A DNA stretch of 64,000 nucleotides, taken from assembly GCA_958427975.1 (NCBI GenBank), contig CAUAEH010000004.1, positions 1 to 64,000 on the forward strand, in the 5' to 3' direction. The notes beneath the pieces were generated by a model. It had not been told where the DNA came from and did not search any database. It was given only the letters and a program-made list of their open reading frames with translations. The DNA comes from an uncultured Collinsella sp. (GTDB lineage: Bacteria > Actinomycetota > Coriobacteriia > Coriobacteriales > Coriobacteriaceae). The stretch's first letter is position 1. Each line of letters opens with the position of its first letter. Below, in pieces: positions 25,591 to 33,732 of this stretch. Both the position numbers and the translations under genes were made by a program.

Positions 25591-27057
25591 ATGCGTATCT
25601 ACAACAGCGCTACCCATAAAAAGGAAGAGTTCCAGCCCATCGAGTCCGGCAAGGTCCGCATGTACGTGTGCGGCCCCACGGTCTACGACAACATCCACAT
25701 CGGCAATGCCCGCACGTTCATCAGCTTTGACGTGATTCGTCGCTGGCTCATCGCGAGCGGCTACGAGGTCACATTCGCCCAGAACCTCACCGATGTCGAT
25801 GACAAGATCATCAAGCGCGCCAACGAGCAGGGCCGTACGGCCGCCGAGGTCGCGACGGAGTTCTCCGACAAGTTCATCGGCGTCATGCGCGCCGCCAACG
25901 TGCTCGATCCCGATGTGCGCCCCCGCGCCACCAAGGAGATCGGCCCCATGATCGCCATGATCAAGACGCTCATCGAGCAGGGCCATGCTTACGCCGCCGA
26001 TAACGGCGACGTGTACTTTGCTGTGCGCAGCGATCCCAACTATGGCCAGGTCTCGGGCCGCAACATCGATGACCTTATGGTTGGTGCGCGTATCGAGGAG
26101 AACGAGGACAAGAACGACCCGCTCGACTTTGCCCTGTGGAAGGCCGCCAAGCCCGGCGAGCCCAGCTGGCCGAGTCCCTGGGGCGAGGGCCGTCCTGGTT
26201 GGCACACCGAGTGCGCCGCCATGGTGCATCGCTACCTGGGCACTCCGATCGACATCCACGGCGGCGGCTCCGACCTTGCCTTCCCGCATCACGAGAATGA
26301 GTGCGCCCAGGCCACCTGCGCCTGGCACCAGGGCTTCTCCAACACCTGGATGCACACGGGCATGCTACTGGTAGACGGCGAGAAGATGTCCAAGTCGCTC
26401 GGCAACTTCTTTACGCTGGCCGAGGTGCTCGAGCAGCACTCCGCTGCCGCCCTGCGCCTGCTGATGCTGCAGACGAGCTATCGCTCGCCGCTCGACTTTT
26501 CTTGGGAGCGCCTGGAGGGTGCCGAGAACTCGCTCACGCGTATCGCCGGTACGGTCGAGAACCTGCGCTGGGCCGCGAACCATGCGACGGCCGATGCCGA
26601 TGCGGCTGCCGTCGAGGCGTTTGCCGCCAAGGCCGCTGAGACTCGTGCCGCCTTTAAGGAGTGCATGGACGACGACTTTAACACCGCTGGTGCCATGGGT
26701 GTCGTCTTTGGCTTTGTGACCGAGTGCAACCAGTACCTGGAGCAGGCGGGCGACGCTGCCGACAAGGCCGCCGCGCTTGCCGCCGCCGACACGCTGGCCG
26801 AGCTGCTCGATACGCTTGGCGTTGAGCTCCCCGAGCCCAAGGTCGAGTTGCCGCTGGGCCTGCTGGGCGTTGCCGCCGGTTTGGTTGCCTACACGGGTGA
26901 CGACGTGGACGAGGCCGCTGCCAAGATTCTCGAGGCCCGCGCCGAGGCCCGCGCCGCCAAGAACTGGGATCTGGCCGACGCCATCCGCGACCAGCTCAAG
27001 GACCTGGGCCTCACCATCGAGGATACGACCGCCGGCACCCGTATTAAGACTCTCTAG
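25591..27057 (+). CDS. cysS: Cysteinyl-tRNA synthetase
   Basis: Class I synthetase charging tRNA-Cys. The 488-residue protein has the zinc-ligand CGPTVYD motif, the HIGH-like HIGNART (residues about 35-41), WHTECAAM, the HHENECAQ zinc site and KMSKSLGN (about 268-275). An Ala-rich helical segment near residues 330-345 and 390-400 is slightly expanded relative to shorter family members. The C-terminal anticodon domain ends DAIRDQLKDLGLTIEDT. It follows ispF by three bases. The 143 bases to rlmB contain a long hairpin (27064-27166). Confidence 0.95.
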   Translation: MRIYNSATHKKEEFQPIESGKVRMYVCGPTVYDNIHIGNARTFISFDVIRRWLIASGYEVTFAQNLTDVDDKIIKRANEQGRTAAEVATEFSDKFIGVMRAANVLDPDVRPRATKEIGPMIAMIKTLIEQGHAYAADNGDVYFAVRSDPNYGQVSGRNIDDLMVGARIEENEDKNDPLDFALWKAAKPGEPSWPSPWGEGRPGWHTECAAMVHRYLGTPIDIHGGGSDLAFPHHENECAQATCAWHQGFSNTWMHTGMLLVDGEKMSKSLGNFFTLAEVLEQHSAAALRLLMLQTSYRSPLDFSWERLEGAENSLTRIAGTVENLRWAANHATADADAAAVEAFAAKAAETRAAFKECMDDDFNTAGAMGVVFGFVTECNQYLEQAGDAADKAAALAAADTLAELLDTLGVELPEPKVELPLGLLGVAAGLVAYTGDDVDEAAAKILEARAEARAAKNWDLADAIRDQLKDLGLTIEDTTAGTRIKTL

Positions 27058-27063
27058 TATTTG

Positions 27064-27166
27064 TCGACCGTTCGAGGTGCGGCAGATTGCCTTGAAAGAG
27101 GAGGGCATAGACCTGGTGGTCATGCCCGACGATTGAAAGGCAAGGTGCCGTGGCTCGAACGGTCGA
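27064..27166. repeat. Long imperfect hairpin between cysS and rlmB
   Basis: TCGACCGTTCGAG pairs perfectly with CTCGAACGGTCGA over 103 bases, and three further nested stems are possible (GGCA/TGCC, TTGCCTT/AAGGCAA, GGGCATAGACC/GGTCATGCCC). There is no T-run, so it is not a normal terminator. Confidence 0.75.
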
Positions 27167-27200
27167 TTCTTGTTCGTTATCTATTTAAGGAGGCCGCTTT

Positions 27201-28121
27201 ATGGCCGACAATCGCAAGCGTGCGCCTCGTGGCGGCAAACAGGCTGCTTCTGGCTCGCGTCCGGGTCGCCGCAACGACCGTGCTGCCGCTCCCAAGGGCC
27301 AGCGCGAGCGCTCCCAAGCCCAGGCTGCACGTCCGCAGCGAGATCGCAACCGCGACAACGTTCAGGTCCCCAAGGGCGAGTTTATCGAAGGTCGTCGTGC
27401 TGCCGCCGAGGCGCTACGCACTGGTTTTCCCATCAAGTGCGCGCTCATTGCCGAGGGCGGGGAGCGCGATGCCGCTTTGTCGCGTCTGGTCGACGACCTC
27501 AACGCCGCGGGTGTCCGCATTAAGTATGTGCCGCGCGCGCAGCTCGACACACTGTCGAGCCATGGCGCTCACCAGGGCATTGCGCTCGAGGTGGGCAACT
27601 TCCCCTATGCCGATGTCGCCGATATCCTCAACCGCGCGGGCGATGACCCGGCGCTCGTCATCGTGCTCGACCATGTGACCGACGATGGCAACTTTGGTGC
27701 AATCGTGCGCTCTGCCGAGGTTGTGGGCGCGGCGGGCGTCATCATTGCCAACAAGCGCGCCGCCGGTGTGACCGTCGGCAGCTACAAGACTTCAGCCGGC
27801 GCCGTCATGCACCTGCCCATCGCGCAGGTGCCCAATATCGCCCGTGCGCTCGATGACCTCAAGGCTGCCGGCTTTTGGGTGGGCGGTGCTTCCGAGCACG
27901 CCGAGGGCAGCTGTTGGGATGCTCCCTTCGAGGGCCGCGTGGCGCTCGTCATGGGCTCCGAGGGCGACGGCATCTCGCGACTGGTGCTCGAGAATTGCGA
28001 CTTTTTGACCAAGCTTCCCCAGCGTGGCATGACCGAGAGCCTCAATGTTGCCCAGGCGACAACGGCGCTGTGCTTTGAGTGGCTGCGCCGCAATGCCGGC
28101 GAGCTCATGGGGGAGGAGTAG
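27201..28121 (+). CDS. rlmB: 23S rRNA 2'-O-ribose methyltransferase (RlmB/TrmH family)
   Basis: SPOUT-class methyltransferase; family members methylate the ribose of G2251 in 23S rRNA. The 306-residue product has a basic, Arg/Gln/Ala-rich N-terminal extension (about 1-55), a substrate-binding domain (GEFIEGRRAAAEALRTG) and the C-terminal knot domain with VLDHVTDDGNFGAIVRSAEV, VMGSEGDGIS and MTESLNVAQATT, which are the SAM-binding and catalytic motifs. The long basic N terminus is common in actinobacterial homologues. Assignment to RlmB rather than TrmH rests on the cysS/rae1 neighbourhood. Confidence 0.9.
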   Translation: MADNRKRAPRGGKQAASGSRPGRRNDRAAAPKGQRERSQAQAARPQRDRNRDNVQVPKGEFIEGRRAAAEALRTGFPIKCALIAEGGERDAALSRLVDDLNAAGVRIKYVPRAQLDTLSSHGAHQGIALEVGNFPYADVADILNRAGDDPALVIVLDHVTDDGNFGAIVRSAEVVGAAGVIIANKRAAGVTVGSYKTSAGAVMHLPIAQVPNIARALDDLKAAGFWVGGASEHAEGSCWDAPFEGRVALVMGSEGDGISRLVLENCDFLTKLPQRGMTESLNVAQATTALCFEWLRRNAGELMGEE

Positions 28122-28124
28122 CGC

Positions 28125-28802
28125 ATGTCCAAGAAGAACCGCGCCAAGTCCAAGGCCAAGCGCTTTGGCGAGGGCTCGGCCAAGCCGATTGTTTCGGCTG
28201 CGACCTATGGCGTGGGCGGCAATGCGTTTGCGCAGGCTATCGCCGACCCAGTCTCGACGGTGCACTCCAATAAGCCCGAGCTGCTGGTGGTCGACGGTTA
28301 CAACGTGATCCACTGCACGCCGCGCTACGAAAAGCTCGTGTACGACCATTCCGACGATCCGTATTCCAGCGACGTTCACGATATGGCGCGCACTGCCCTC
28401 ATCAACGACGTTGCCGCGTTTGCCCAAGGCCGCTACGAGGCCGTAATCGTGTTTGACGGCGCGGGCAATATCTCCAGCGAGCGCCCCAATCTGCCGGCCC
28501 GCGGCGTGCGCATCGAGTTTTCGCCGACGGGCGTATCGGCCGATACCGTGGTGCAGAAGCTCTGCATCGAGGCACGTGAGGAAGGCCGCGCGTGCTCCGT
28601 GGTATCGAGCGACGGCACGATCCAAGCTGTCGTCATGGGCAAGGGCGTTACGCGCATCTCGAGCCGTATGCTGGTGGACGAGATCAAACAGATCGATAAC
28701 GACGTTCACGAGGCAGAGGAAGCTCCGCAGATCAAGATGACCCTGGGCAGCCGCCTGAGCCCCGATGCCCTGGCCAAGCTCAAGGCCCTGCGCGGGAGGT
28801 AG
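28125..28802 (+). CDS. rae1: NYN-domain endoribonuclease, Rae1/YacP family
   Basis: Ribosome-associated mRNA endonuclease in Bacillus subtilis. The 225-residue protein has the PIN/NYN fold: ELLVVDGYNVIH (catalytic Asp), EAVIVFDGAGN, the SADTVVQKLCIEARE segment and VVSSDGTIQAVVMGKGV. A Lys-rich N terminus of about 45 residues precedes the domain. It starts three bases after rlmB, the same order (cysS-rlmB-rae1) as in Firmicutes. In B. subtilis the cluster continues to sigH-rpmG-secE-nusG; here an HTH-kinase gene and repeats come in between. Confidence 0.88.
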   Translation: MSKKNRAKSKAKRFGEGSAKPIVSAATYGVGGNAFAQAIADPVSTVHSNKPELLVVDGYNVIHCTPRYEKLVYDHSDDPYSSDVHDMARTALINDVAAFAQGRYEAVIVFDGAGNISSERPNLPARGVRIEFSPTGVSADTVVQKLCIEAREEGRACSVVSSDGTIQAVVMGKGVTRISSRMLVDEIKQIDNDVHEAEEAPQIKMTLGSRLSPDALAKLKALRGR

Positions 28803-28829
28803 GGGAGCTGACGGCGCGACGCTGTCTCG

Positions 28830-30170
28830 CTAACTCCATTCAGCGATGTCGATCATTCTACGGAGGCGCCATGTAAGCGCCTCTTTTAGATATGGCAGCC
28901 TTGCCGTGAGCGCGTCGTTTCTGGACAGAATCTCGATTGCCTCGTCAACGAAGCCTTCGAGTTTGTCGCCGTCAAACCAGCCCATGTCCTCGACGAGCAA
29001 CATTTGTTTGGCGGGGCTTGAATGAAATTGTGCGCTGGAAAAACTGTGCTCTCCCGCCCTAAGCTCCTCTAGTGATATGTTGCACCAGAGCGATGAGCCC
29101 GAATCGAAGATGGGGGCAGGTCTGCAGGCTAGCGTGTTTACGTTTCGCACAAGGCCAAAGTTACGCCAATGACGATCGTAGTTGGCAATGATGTCGTCAC
29201 ATACGATCATGCGGTCAAGGGCATCCTTGACGCCTGTCACCCCGAGCTCCTCGCAGTTTGCTACATATCGCTCGTAGTCGGTTAGCCGTTCATCTGCGTT
29301 TGCGTGCTGGTTTACATAGAACGCAGGGACATACTCTTCTTCATCAGTTAAGAAGACATCGCATGTGCTCAGGGCGGAAGTGCCCGTGCCCTCGAGCGAG
29401 TAAGGCACATAATCGCAGGTGTTTAGGATGCGACGGTGGAGCGTGGTCGCCACCAGCTCGTTATAAGGTTCCTGGTTCAGGTGCGCTCCTGCCTTATGCA
29501 GAATTCGACGCTCGCCCTCGCATGTCCAGTACTTTTGAAGATTGCCGTCCGAGGTGTTATCGGGTTTTGCGGCGGCTGCTTTACCCTCTGGGGCGAAGGG
29601 TGCAATGGTTAGCGAGACGTCATCAAAGGCATTATTGAAGAAATTGATATCTTCCCACGCGAGGCCGGAGTCTTGGGGCCTAATCCAATACTGGTCGGAT
29701 AAGGAGAGGCCAAGATTTCGCTGTACGAGTTCATCGGGAACATCGACTGCGGCTTCTGCAAGCAGGGAGGCAAGCCCAATGCGTGCGAGCGGGATACCGC
29801 GGCTGCGCCACCAGATGCGGAAGGAGTCGAGCGATATGGGGCTATTAGGGCCAAATACTCCAATAGGGGCGTGGGCGTAATCGATGTCGGCACCGATGTG
29901 GGTAAAGTCTTTTCGCGATGTGCTGTAGACCAGCTGAGCGACCTCGTGCGTGCGATTCATGAGGGTGAACGCGATCTCGCTCTTACCGTGGCCGCGGCGG
30001 GGACGTCCCCCCGTTTTGGTCACGGAGCGGAGTCGCGTGTCGACGCTGTCTTTGTCGATGAGCCATACACCAGAAGCCTTGCGGGCATCAAGTGCTCCGT
30101 TTTTTATGAGCTCCTGCACCCTGCGCGGAGTGATGCCGAGCAGCTCGGCGGCTTCCTTGGTAGTAAGCAT
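28830..30170 (-). CDS. Helix-turn-helix fused to a HipA-like kinase
   Basis: A 446-residue protein. Residues 1-45 (TTKEAAELLGITPRRVQELI, then GVWLIDKDSV) form an excisionase/MerR-type winged HTH. The remainder resembles a HipA-superfamily kinase: an N-lobe segment ERRILHKAGAHLNQEPYNEL (candidate ATP lysine and Glu), the catalytic loop NYDRHWRNFG (Asp332, His334, Asn337) and PIFDSGSSLW (metal Asp356). It lacks the HipA_N domain pattern seen in the other hipA of this window. Start ATG 30170 has GAAGGG upstream; the longer reading would run through the operator. One chain may therefore combine repressor and kinase. Function is inferred; no second gene is present. Confidence 0.72.
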   Translation of the reverse strand: MLTTKEAAELLGITPRRVQELIKNGALDARKASGVWLIDKDSVDTRLRSVTKTGGRPRRGHGKSEIAFTLMNRTHEVAQLVYSTSRKDFTHIGADIDYAHAPIGVFGPNSPISLDSFRIWWRSRGIPLARIGLASLLAEAAVDVPDELVQRNLGLSLSDQYWIRPQDSGLAWEDINFFNNAFDDVSLTIAPFAPEGKAAAAKPDNTSDGNLQKYWTCEGERRILHKAGAHLNQEPYNELVATTLHRRILNTCDYVPYSLEGTGTSALSTCDVFLTDEEEYVPAFYVNQHANADERLTDYERYVANCEELGVTGVKDALDRMIVCDDIIANYDRHWRNFGLVRNVNTLACRPAPIFDSGSSLWCNISLEELRAGEHSFSSAQFHSSPAKQMLLVEDMGWFDGDKLEGFVDEAIEILSRNDALTARLPYLKEALTWRLRRMIDIAEWS

Positions 30171-30174
30171 CACG

Positions 30175-30247
30175 AAACCCTTCGTTAGAACGAATAGTTT
30201 TATATATAGCAATTGTAATTAAAACTATTCGTTCTAACGAAGGGTTT
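30175..30247. promoter_or_regulatory. Perfect 27-bp inverted repeat, operator/promoter of the HTH-kinase gene
   Basis: Two exact 27-base arms (30175-30201 and 30221-30247) flank a 19-base A/T-only-rich spacer containing TATATATA. Each arm contains the inner palindrome TTCGTT-N2-AACGAA. The right end of the promoter region lies five bases before the HTH-kinase start codon, so dimers of its HTH could bind both arms across the promoter. Confidence 0.85.
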
Positions 30248-30394
30248 TGAGATTGAGGGCGAACCGACAGAAATGAACGGGCCTGGTACCTGTTGTTGCT
30301 GGATTTTGCATATTTGTATAACGCCGTGTGGCCTGTTGCGCCTCGTCCGCAATTCCTTTATTCTTAACTGGCTTCGCGCGAAAGCGCCAAGTGT

Positions 30395-30469
30395 GCCAGT
30401 GTGGCGCAACGGTAGCGCAACTGATTTGTAATCAGTGGGTTGCAGGTTCGATTCCTGTCACTGGCTCCA
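30395..30469 (+). tRNA. tRNA-Thr (TGT)
   Basis: 75-base cloverleaf: acceptor GCCAGTG/CACTGGC, anticodon loop TTTGTAA (TGT), T-arm GCAGGTTCGATTCCTGT, encoded CCA. Confidence 0.96.
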
Positions 30470-30478
30470 TGAGAGTTT

Positions 30479-30520
30479 CGGGCTCTGTCTCTATATGGGA
30501 CAGAGCCCGTTTCTTTTTTT
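30479..30520 (+). terminator. Terminator after tRNA-Thr(TGT)
   Basis: CGGGCTCTGTC/GACAGAGCCCG stem, then TTTCTTTTTTT. Confidence 0.9.
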
Positions 30521-30560
30521 GGCGAGTTATCAGGCTCGGCGTCCGTCTCGTTCCCCAATT

Positions 30561-30780
30561 TGTCTCAATCTGTAACACCAAGACGGTTTAATCGTTTCTA
30601 ACTGTTACAGATCGAGACAATGCCAGGTGCTAGCAGAAAAACATCTCGATCTATAACAGATAGGGGAGGAAAACCTATCTAACTGTTACAGAATGAGACG
30701 CGAGCTGGGGTCTCTGCGTAATATCTCAATCTGTAACAGATTGGGGAGAAAATGTTCTCTAGACGTTACAGATCGAGACA
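30561..30780. repeat. Three tandem TGTCTC/GTAACA palindromes
   Basis: Units at 30561-30619, 30643-30699 and 30722-30780. Each has outer arms close to TGTCTCAATCTGTAACA and its reverse complement, and a different inner stem-loop (for example GATAGG/CCTATC in the second). Arms vary by single compensated or tolerated changes. No gene overlaps them. Confidence 0.85.
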
Positions 30781-30809
30781 AAGGCCGCACCTATCCCAGT
30801 CATCCTGGT

Positions 30810-30956
30810 CGAGCGTGGATTATCGGACACACGAGCGTGGAAAATCTCCCGCCTGGAGAATGGGCGTGGATAATCTGCCACTTTGGCCATGGGGACACGC
30901 CAAAAGTGGGGGATTATCCACGCTCGATTTCAAACGGGAGAAAATCCACGCTCGAA
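30810..30956. repeat. Nested CGAGCGTGGA palindromes
   Basis: The motif CGAGCGTGGA occurs at 30810 and 30832 and in inverted form ending at 30926 and 30954. Inner arms (30864-30887 with 30900-30926, GCGTGGATAATC...) lie inside outer arms (30832-30857 with 30930-30954, GAGCGTGGAAAATCTCCCG). The remaining 30957-31261 has no gene I can support. Confidence 0.8.
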
Positions 30957-31261
30957 TCTGCCACGGAAGCCCCGATCTCGACCTATATATAGGTGCAAAT
31001 AGGCTGTTATCGAAGTTCGATTCTGAAGGTGTGCTCTACTACACCAAAGTGTTACCTCGGGAAATGTCACCTCAGTATCCAAAACCACCGTCCTTCATAT
31101 CCAAACTCAATAAAACCGCAGGTCACGGCTATATAGATACGCCCGGCACCGTGTATCTAGAGGTTTTCGTTGACAGCCCCCAAGGTTGCATCGTATTATC
31201 TTTTTCGTTCGCGGGGGCGGCGGTCCAAAAGACCAAAGGACCTGCGGATACTTGAACGATT

Positions 31262-31343
31262 GGGAGTTTGCCCGAGTGGTTAATGGGGACGGGCTGTAAA
31301 CCCGTTGGCTCTGCCTACATAGGTTCGAATCCTATAGCTCCCA
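31262..31343 (+). tRNA. tRNA-Tyr (GTA)
   Basis: Class II tRNA with long variable arm; acceptor GGGAGTT/AGCTCCC, anticodon loop CTGTAAA (GTA), T-arm ATAGGTTCGAATCCTAT. CCA is not encoded (CCC follows the discriminator A). Confidence 0.95.
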
Positions 31344-31353
31344 CCCGTCAAGT

Positions 31354-31429
31354 GCCTGTATAGCTCAGTCGGTAGAGCACTTCGTTGGTAACGAAGAGGT
31401 CACCAGTTCAAGTCTGGTTGCAGGCTCCA
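31354..31429 (+). tRNA. tRNA-Thr (GGT)
   Basis: 76 bases; acceptor GCCTGTA/TGCAGGC, anticodon loop TTGGTAA (GGT), encoded CCA. Second tRNA-Thr isoacceptor in this cluster. Confidence 0.96.
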
Positions 31430-31432
31430 TCC

Positions 31433-31509
31433 GGCGGTGTAGCTCAGTTGGTTAGAGCACACGGTTCATACCCGTGGCGTCACTGGTTCGAATCCAGTCA
31501 CCGCTACCA
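31433..31509 (+). tRNA. tRNA-Met (CAT)
   Basis: 77 bases; acceptor GGCGGTG/CACCGCT with a G.T first pair, anticodon loop TTCATAC (CAT), encoded CCA. The anticodon stem lacks the three G-C pairs of an initiator, so elongator Met is most likely; tRNA-Ile2 with a modified C cannot be excluded. Confidence 0.9.
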
Positions 31510-31520
31510 TAGGTAACACG

Positions 31521-31551
31521 GTGGCTTCTCAATAGTATGTTGAGAGGCCAC
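31521..31551 (+). other. Hairpin in the tuf leader
   Basis: GTGGCTTCTCAA/TTGAGAGGCCAC around a seven-base loop, between tRNA-Met and tuf. It may be a tRNA-processing or mRNA 5'-end structure. Confidence 0.6.
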
Positions 31552-31605
31552 TATGGTATAAAGGCAAAGTCCCGTCCGGGGACGACCTGTTTAGAGGAGG
31601 GCTTT

Positions 31606-32796
31606 ATGGCCAAAGAGAAGTTTGAGCGCACTAAGCCGCATGTTAACATCGGCACCATTGGTCACGTCGACCACGGCAAGACCACGCTGACCGCTGCCAT
31701 CACCAAGGTTCTCTCCGAGACCGAGGGCTGCAAGGCTGACTTCACTGCGTTCGAGAACATCGACAAGGCTCCCGAGGAGCGCGAGCGCGGCATCACGATC
31801 TCCGTCTCCCACGTCGAGTACGAGACTGCTGCCCGTCACTACGCTCACGTTGACTGCCCGGGCCACGCTGACTACGTCAAGAACATGATCTCCGGTGCTG
31901 CTCAGATGGACGGCGCTATCCTGGTCATCGCCGCTACCGACGGCCCCATGGCTCAGACTCGTGAGCACATCCTGCTCGCCCGTCAGGTCGGCGTTCCCTA
32001 CATCGTCGTCTTCCTGAACAAGTGCGACATGGTCGACGATGACGAGCTCATCGACCTCGTCGAGATGGAGACCCGTGAGCTCCTCTCCGAGTACGATTTC
32101 CCCGGCGACGACATCCCCGTCATCCGTGGCTCCGCTCTGGGCGCTCTCGAGGGCGACGCCAAGTGGATGGACGCCATTCGCGAGCTCATGAAGGCCGTCG
32201 ACGAGTACATCCCGACGCCTGCTCGTAACAACGACCTCCCGTTCCTGATGGCCGTTGAGGACGTTATGACCATCTCCGGCCGTGGTACCGTTGCTACTGG
32301 CCGTGTCGAGCGCGGTGAGCTCAAGCTCAACGAGCCCGTCGAGATTGTCGGCATCAAGGATACCCAGAACACCGTCGTTACCGGTATCGAGATGTTCCGT
32401 AAGTCCATGGACTTCTGCGAGGCTGGCGACAACGTCGGTCTGTTGCTCCGCGGCATCAAGCGTGAGGACATCGAGCGCGGCCAGGTTCTCTGCAAGCCCG
32501 GTTCGGTTACCCCGCACACTAAGTTCACCGGCGAGATCTACGTTCTGACCAAGGAGGAGGGCGGCCGTCACACCCCGTTCTTCGATGGTTATCGTCCTCA
32601 GTTCTACTTCCGTACCACCGACGTTACCGGTACGGTCAAGCTCCCCGAGGGCACCGAGATGGCTATGCCTGGTGACCACATCACTATCGAGGGCGACCTC
32701 ATCCACCCGATCGCCATGGAGGAGGGCCTGCGCTTCGCTATCCGCGAGGGTGGCCACACCGTCGGTTCGGGCATCGTCTCCACGATCATTGAGTAA
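31606..32796 (+). CDS. tuf: Elongation factor Tu
   Basis: GTPase that delivers aminoacyl-tRNA to the ribosome. The 396-residue product has all G motifs: GHVDHGKTT (19-27), the RGITI switch I, DCPGH, NKCD and SALG-type G5, followed by two beta-barrel domains ending in [11 protein letters not shown] 31606 follows GAGGAGG. It is closely preceded by tRNA-Tyr, -Thr and -Met, an arrangement often co-transcribed with tuf. Strong codon bias agrees with very high expression. Confidence 0.98.
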   Translation: MAKEKFERTKPHVNIGTIGHVDHGKTTLTAAITKVLSETEGCKADFTAFENIDKAPEERERGITISVSHVEYETAARHYAHVDCPGHADYVKNMISGAAQMDGAILVIAATDGPMAQTREHILLARQVGVPYIVVFLNKCDMVDDDELIDLVEMETRELLSEYDFPGDDIPVIRGSALGALEGDAKWMDAIRELMKAVDEYIPTPARNNDLPFLMAVEDVMTISGRGTVATGRVERGELKLNEPVEIVGIKDTQNTVVTGIEMFRKSMDFCEAGDNVGLLLRGIKREDIERGQVLCKPGSVTPHTKFTGEIYVLTKEEGGRHTPFFDGYRPQFYFRTTDVTGTVKLPEGTEMAMPGDHITIEGDLIHPIAMEEGLRFAIREGGHTVGSGIVSTIIE

Positions 32797-32824
32797 ATTA
32801 GCTCTTTGATATAGCTGACTTAGA

Positions 32825-32858
32825 GAACCCGGCACTTATATGGGTGCCGGGTTCTTTT
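32825..32858 (+). terminator. Terminator after tuf
   Basis: GAACCCGGCAC/GTGCCGGGTTC stem with eight-base loop and TTTT. Confidence 0.9.
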
Positions 32859-33000
32859 CTGCAATGGATATTGAGCCGTTGCTGGTGTCTAGAGGATCGA
32901 TAATGGTCCTGGATGCACCGTCGATTAGCTCTCGATGGCTTCATTGATGTGTTCCAAATATGAATGGATCCACCGAGAACCAATTGACTCGAGGTTTTCA

Positions 33001-33029
33001 TTGACAGCACTTACGTGGAGCTGATAAAG
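33001..33029 (+). promoter_or_regulatory. Candidate promoter for rpmG-secE-nusG
   Basis: Consensus TTGACA at 33001-33006 with ATAAAG at 33024-33029 (17-base spacer, TG just before it), 47 bases before rpmG. Confidence 0.6.
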
Positions 33030-33075
33030 TAACAACTCGTGCCCGTACGGGGCGGAAATGAAAGGTTCAGGATAC

Positions 33076-33225
33076 ATGCGTACTCTAGTTACTCTTGCGT
33101 GCACTGAGTGCAAGCGCCGCAACTATACGACCACCAAGAACAAGTCGACCATGCCTGATCGTATGGAGATCAAGAAGTATTGCCCCTGGTGCCGTCACCA
33201 CACGCTGCACAAAGAGACTCGCTAG
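33076..33225 (+). CDS. rpmG: 50S ribosomal protein L33
   Basis: A 49-residue ribosomal protein with the zinc-ribbon form of L33: CTECKRRNY near the N terminus and [14 protein letters not shown] at the C terminus, so both cysteine pairs are present and the protein probably needs zinc. The start ATG follows GAAAGGTTCAGGAT. It is the first gene of the rpmG-(tRNA-Trp)-secE-nusG-rplKA block, the usual bacterial order. Confidence 0.95.
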   Translation: MRTLVTLACTECKRRNYTTTKNKSTMPDRMEIKKYCPWCRHHTLHKETR

Positions 33226-33238
33226 TCTCTAGTAACAT

Positions 33239-33314
33239 ACGCCAGTAGTTCAATTGGTAGAGCATCGGTCTCCAAAACCGAGTGTTGAGGGTTCGAGTCC
33301 TTCCTGGCGTGCCA
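33239..33314 (+). tRNA. tRNA-Trp (CCA)
   Basis: 76 bases; acceptor ACGCCAG/CTGGCGT, anticodon loop CTCCAAA (CCA), encoded CCA end. It lies between rpmG and secE, as in many Gram-positive genomes. Confidence 0.96.
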
Positions 33315-33323
33315 GTCATTATT

Positions 33324-33354
33324 CCGTAAGCTCCCACTTGGGGGCTTACGGTTT
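33324..33354 (+). terminator. Hairpin between tRNA-Trp and secE
   Basis: CCGTAAGCTCCC/GGGGGCTTACGG stem with only three T after it; probably a partial terminator or processing site. Confidence 0.55.
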
Positions 33355-33390
33355 ACTCATGTATAAGCGCATTGCGCGGAGGTAACCCAA

Positions 33391-33729
33391 ATGGCCAACA
33401 AGAAGAACAAGAAGAAGGCTCAGCAGCCGGCACCTGCCAACAAAGCTGCCGCCAACTCCAAGGTTGAGGCCAAGAAGGCCGTTGCCAAGAAGAACGAGAA
33501 GGCTGCGAAGTCCAAGAAGAACGAGAAGCCTGGTTTCTTCGCCCGCACCAAGAAGTATTTCGCTTCGGTCAAGTCCGAGATGAAGCGTGTCACGTGGCCC
33601 GATAAGAAGGAGCTAGTGAACTACTCGGTTGTCGTTTGCGCTTCTCTGATCGTCGTCGGCGTCGTCATCGCTCTGCTCGATGCTGGCTTTGGCGAGGCTC
33701 TTGCTCTGTTCTCTGGATTGAGGGGCTAA
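33391..33729 (+). CDS. secE: Preprotein translocase subunit SecE
   Basis: Essential small subunit of the SecYEG channel. The 112-residue protein has a long Lys/Ala-rich basic N terminus (about 1-48), the conserved amphipathic segment KSEMKRVTWPDKKELVNY and a single membrane helix (VVVCASLIVVGVVIALL). The basic extension is longer than in most one-helix SecE proteins but is common in actinobacteria. It is followed by nusG after three bases. Confidence 0.94.
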   Translation: MANKKNKKKAQQPAPANKAAANSKVEAKKAVAKKNEKAAKSKKNEKPGFFARTKKYFASVKSEMKRVTWPDKKELVNYSVVVCASLIVVGVVIALLDAGFGEALALFSGLRG

Positions 33730-33732
33730 ACC

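Noticed and set aside
30693..31255. Two overlapping plus-strand frames between the tRNA genes
   Set aside because: They run through the palindromic repeats, lack ribosome sites and have non-native codon use.
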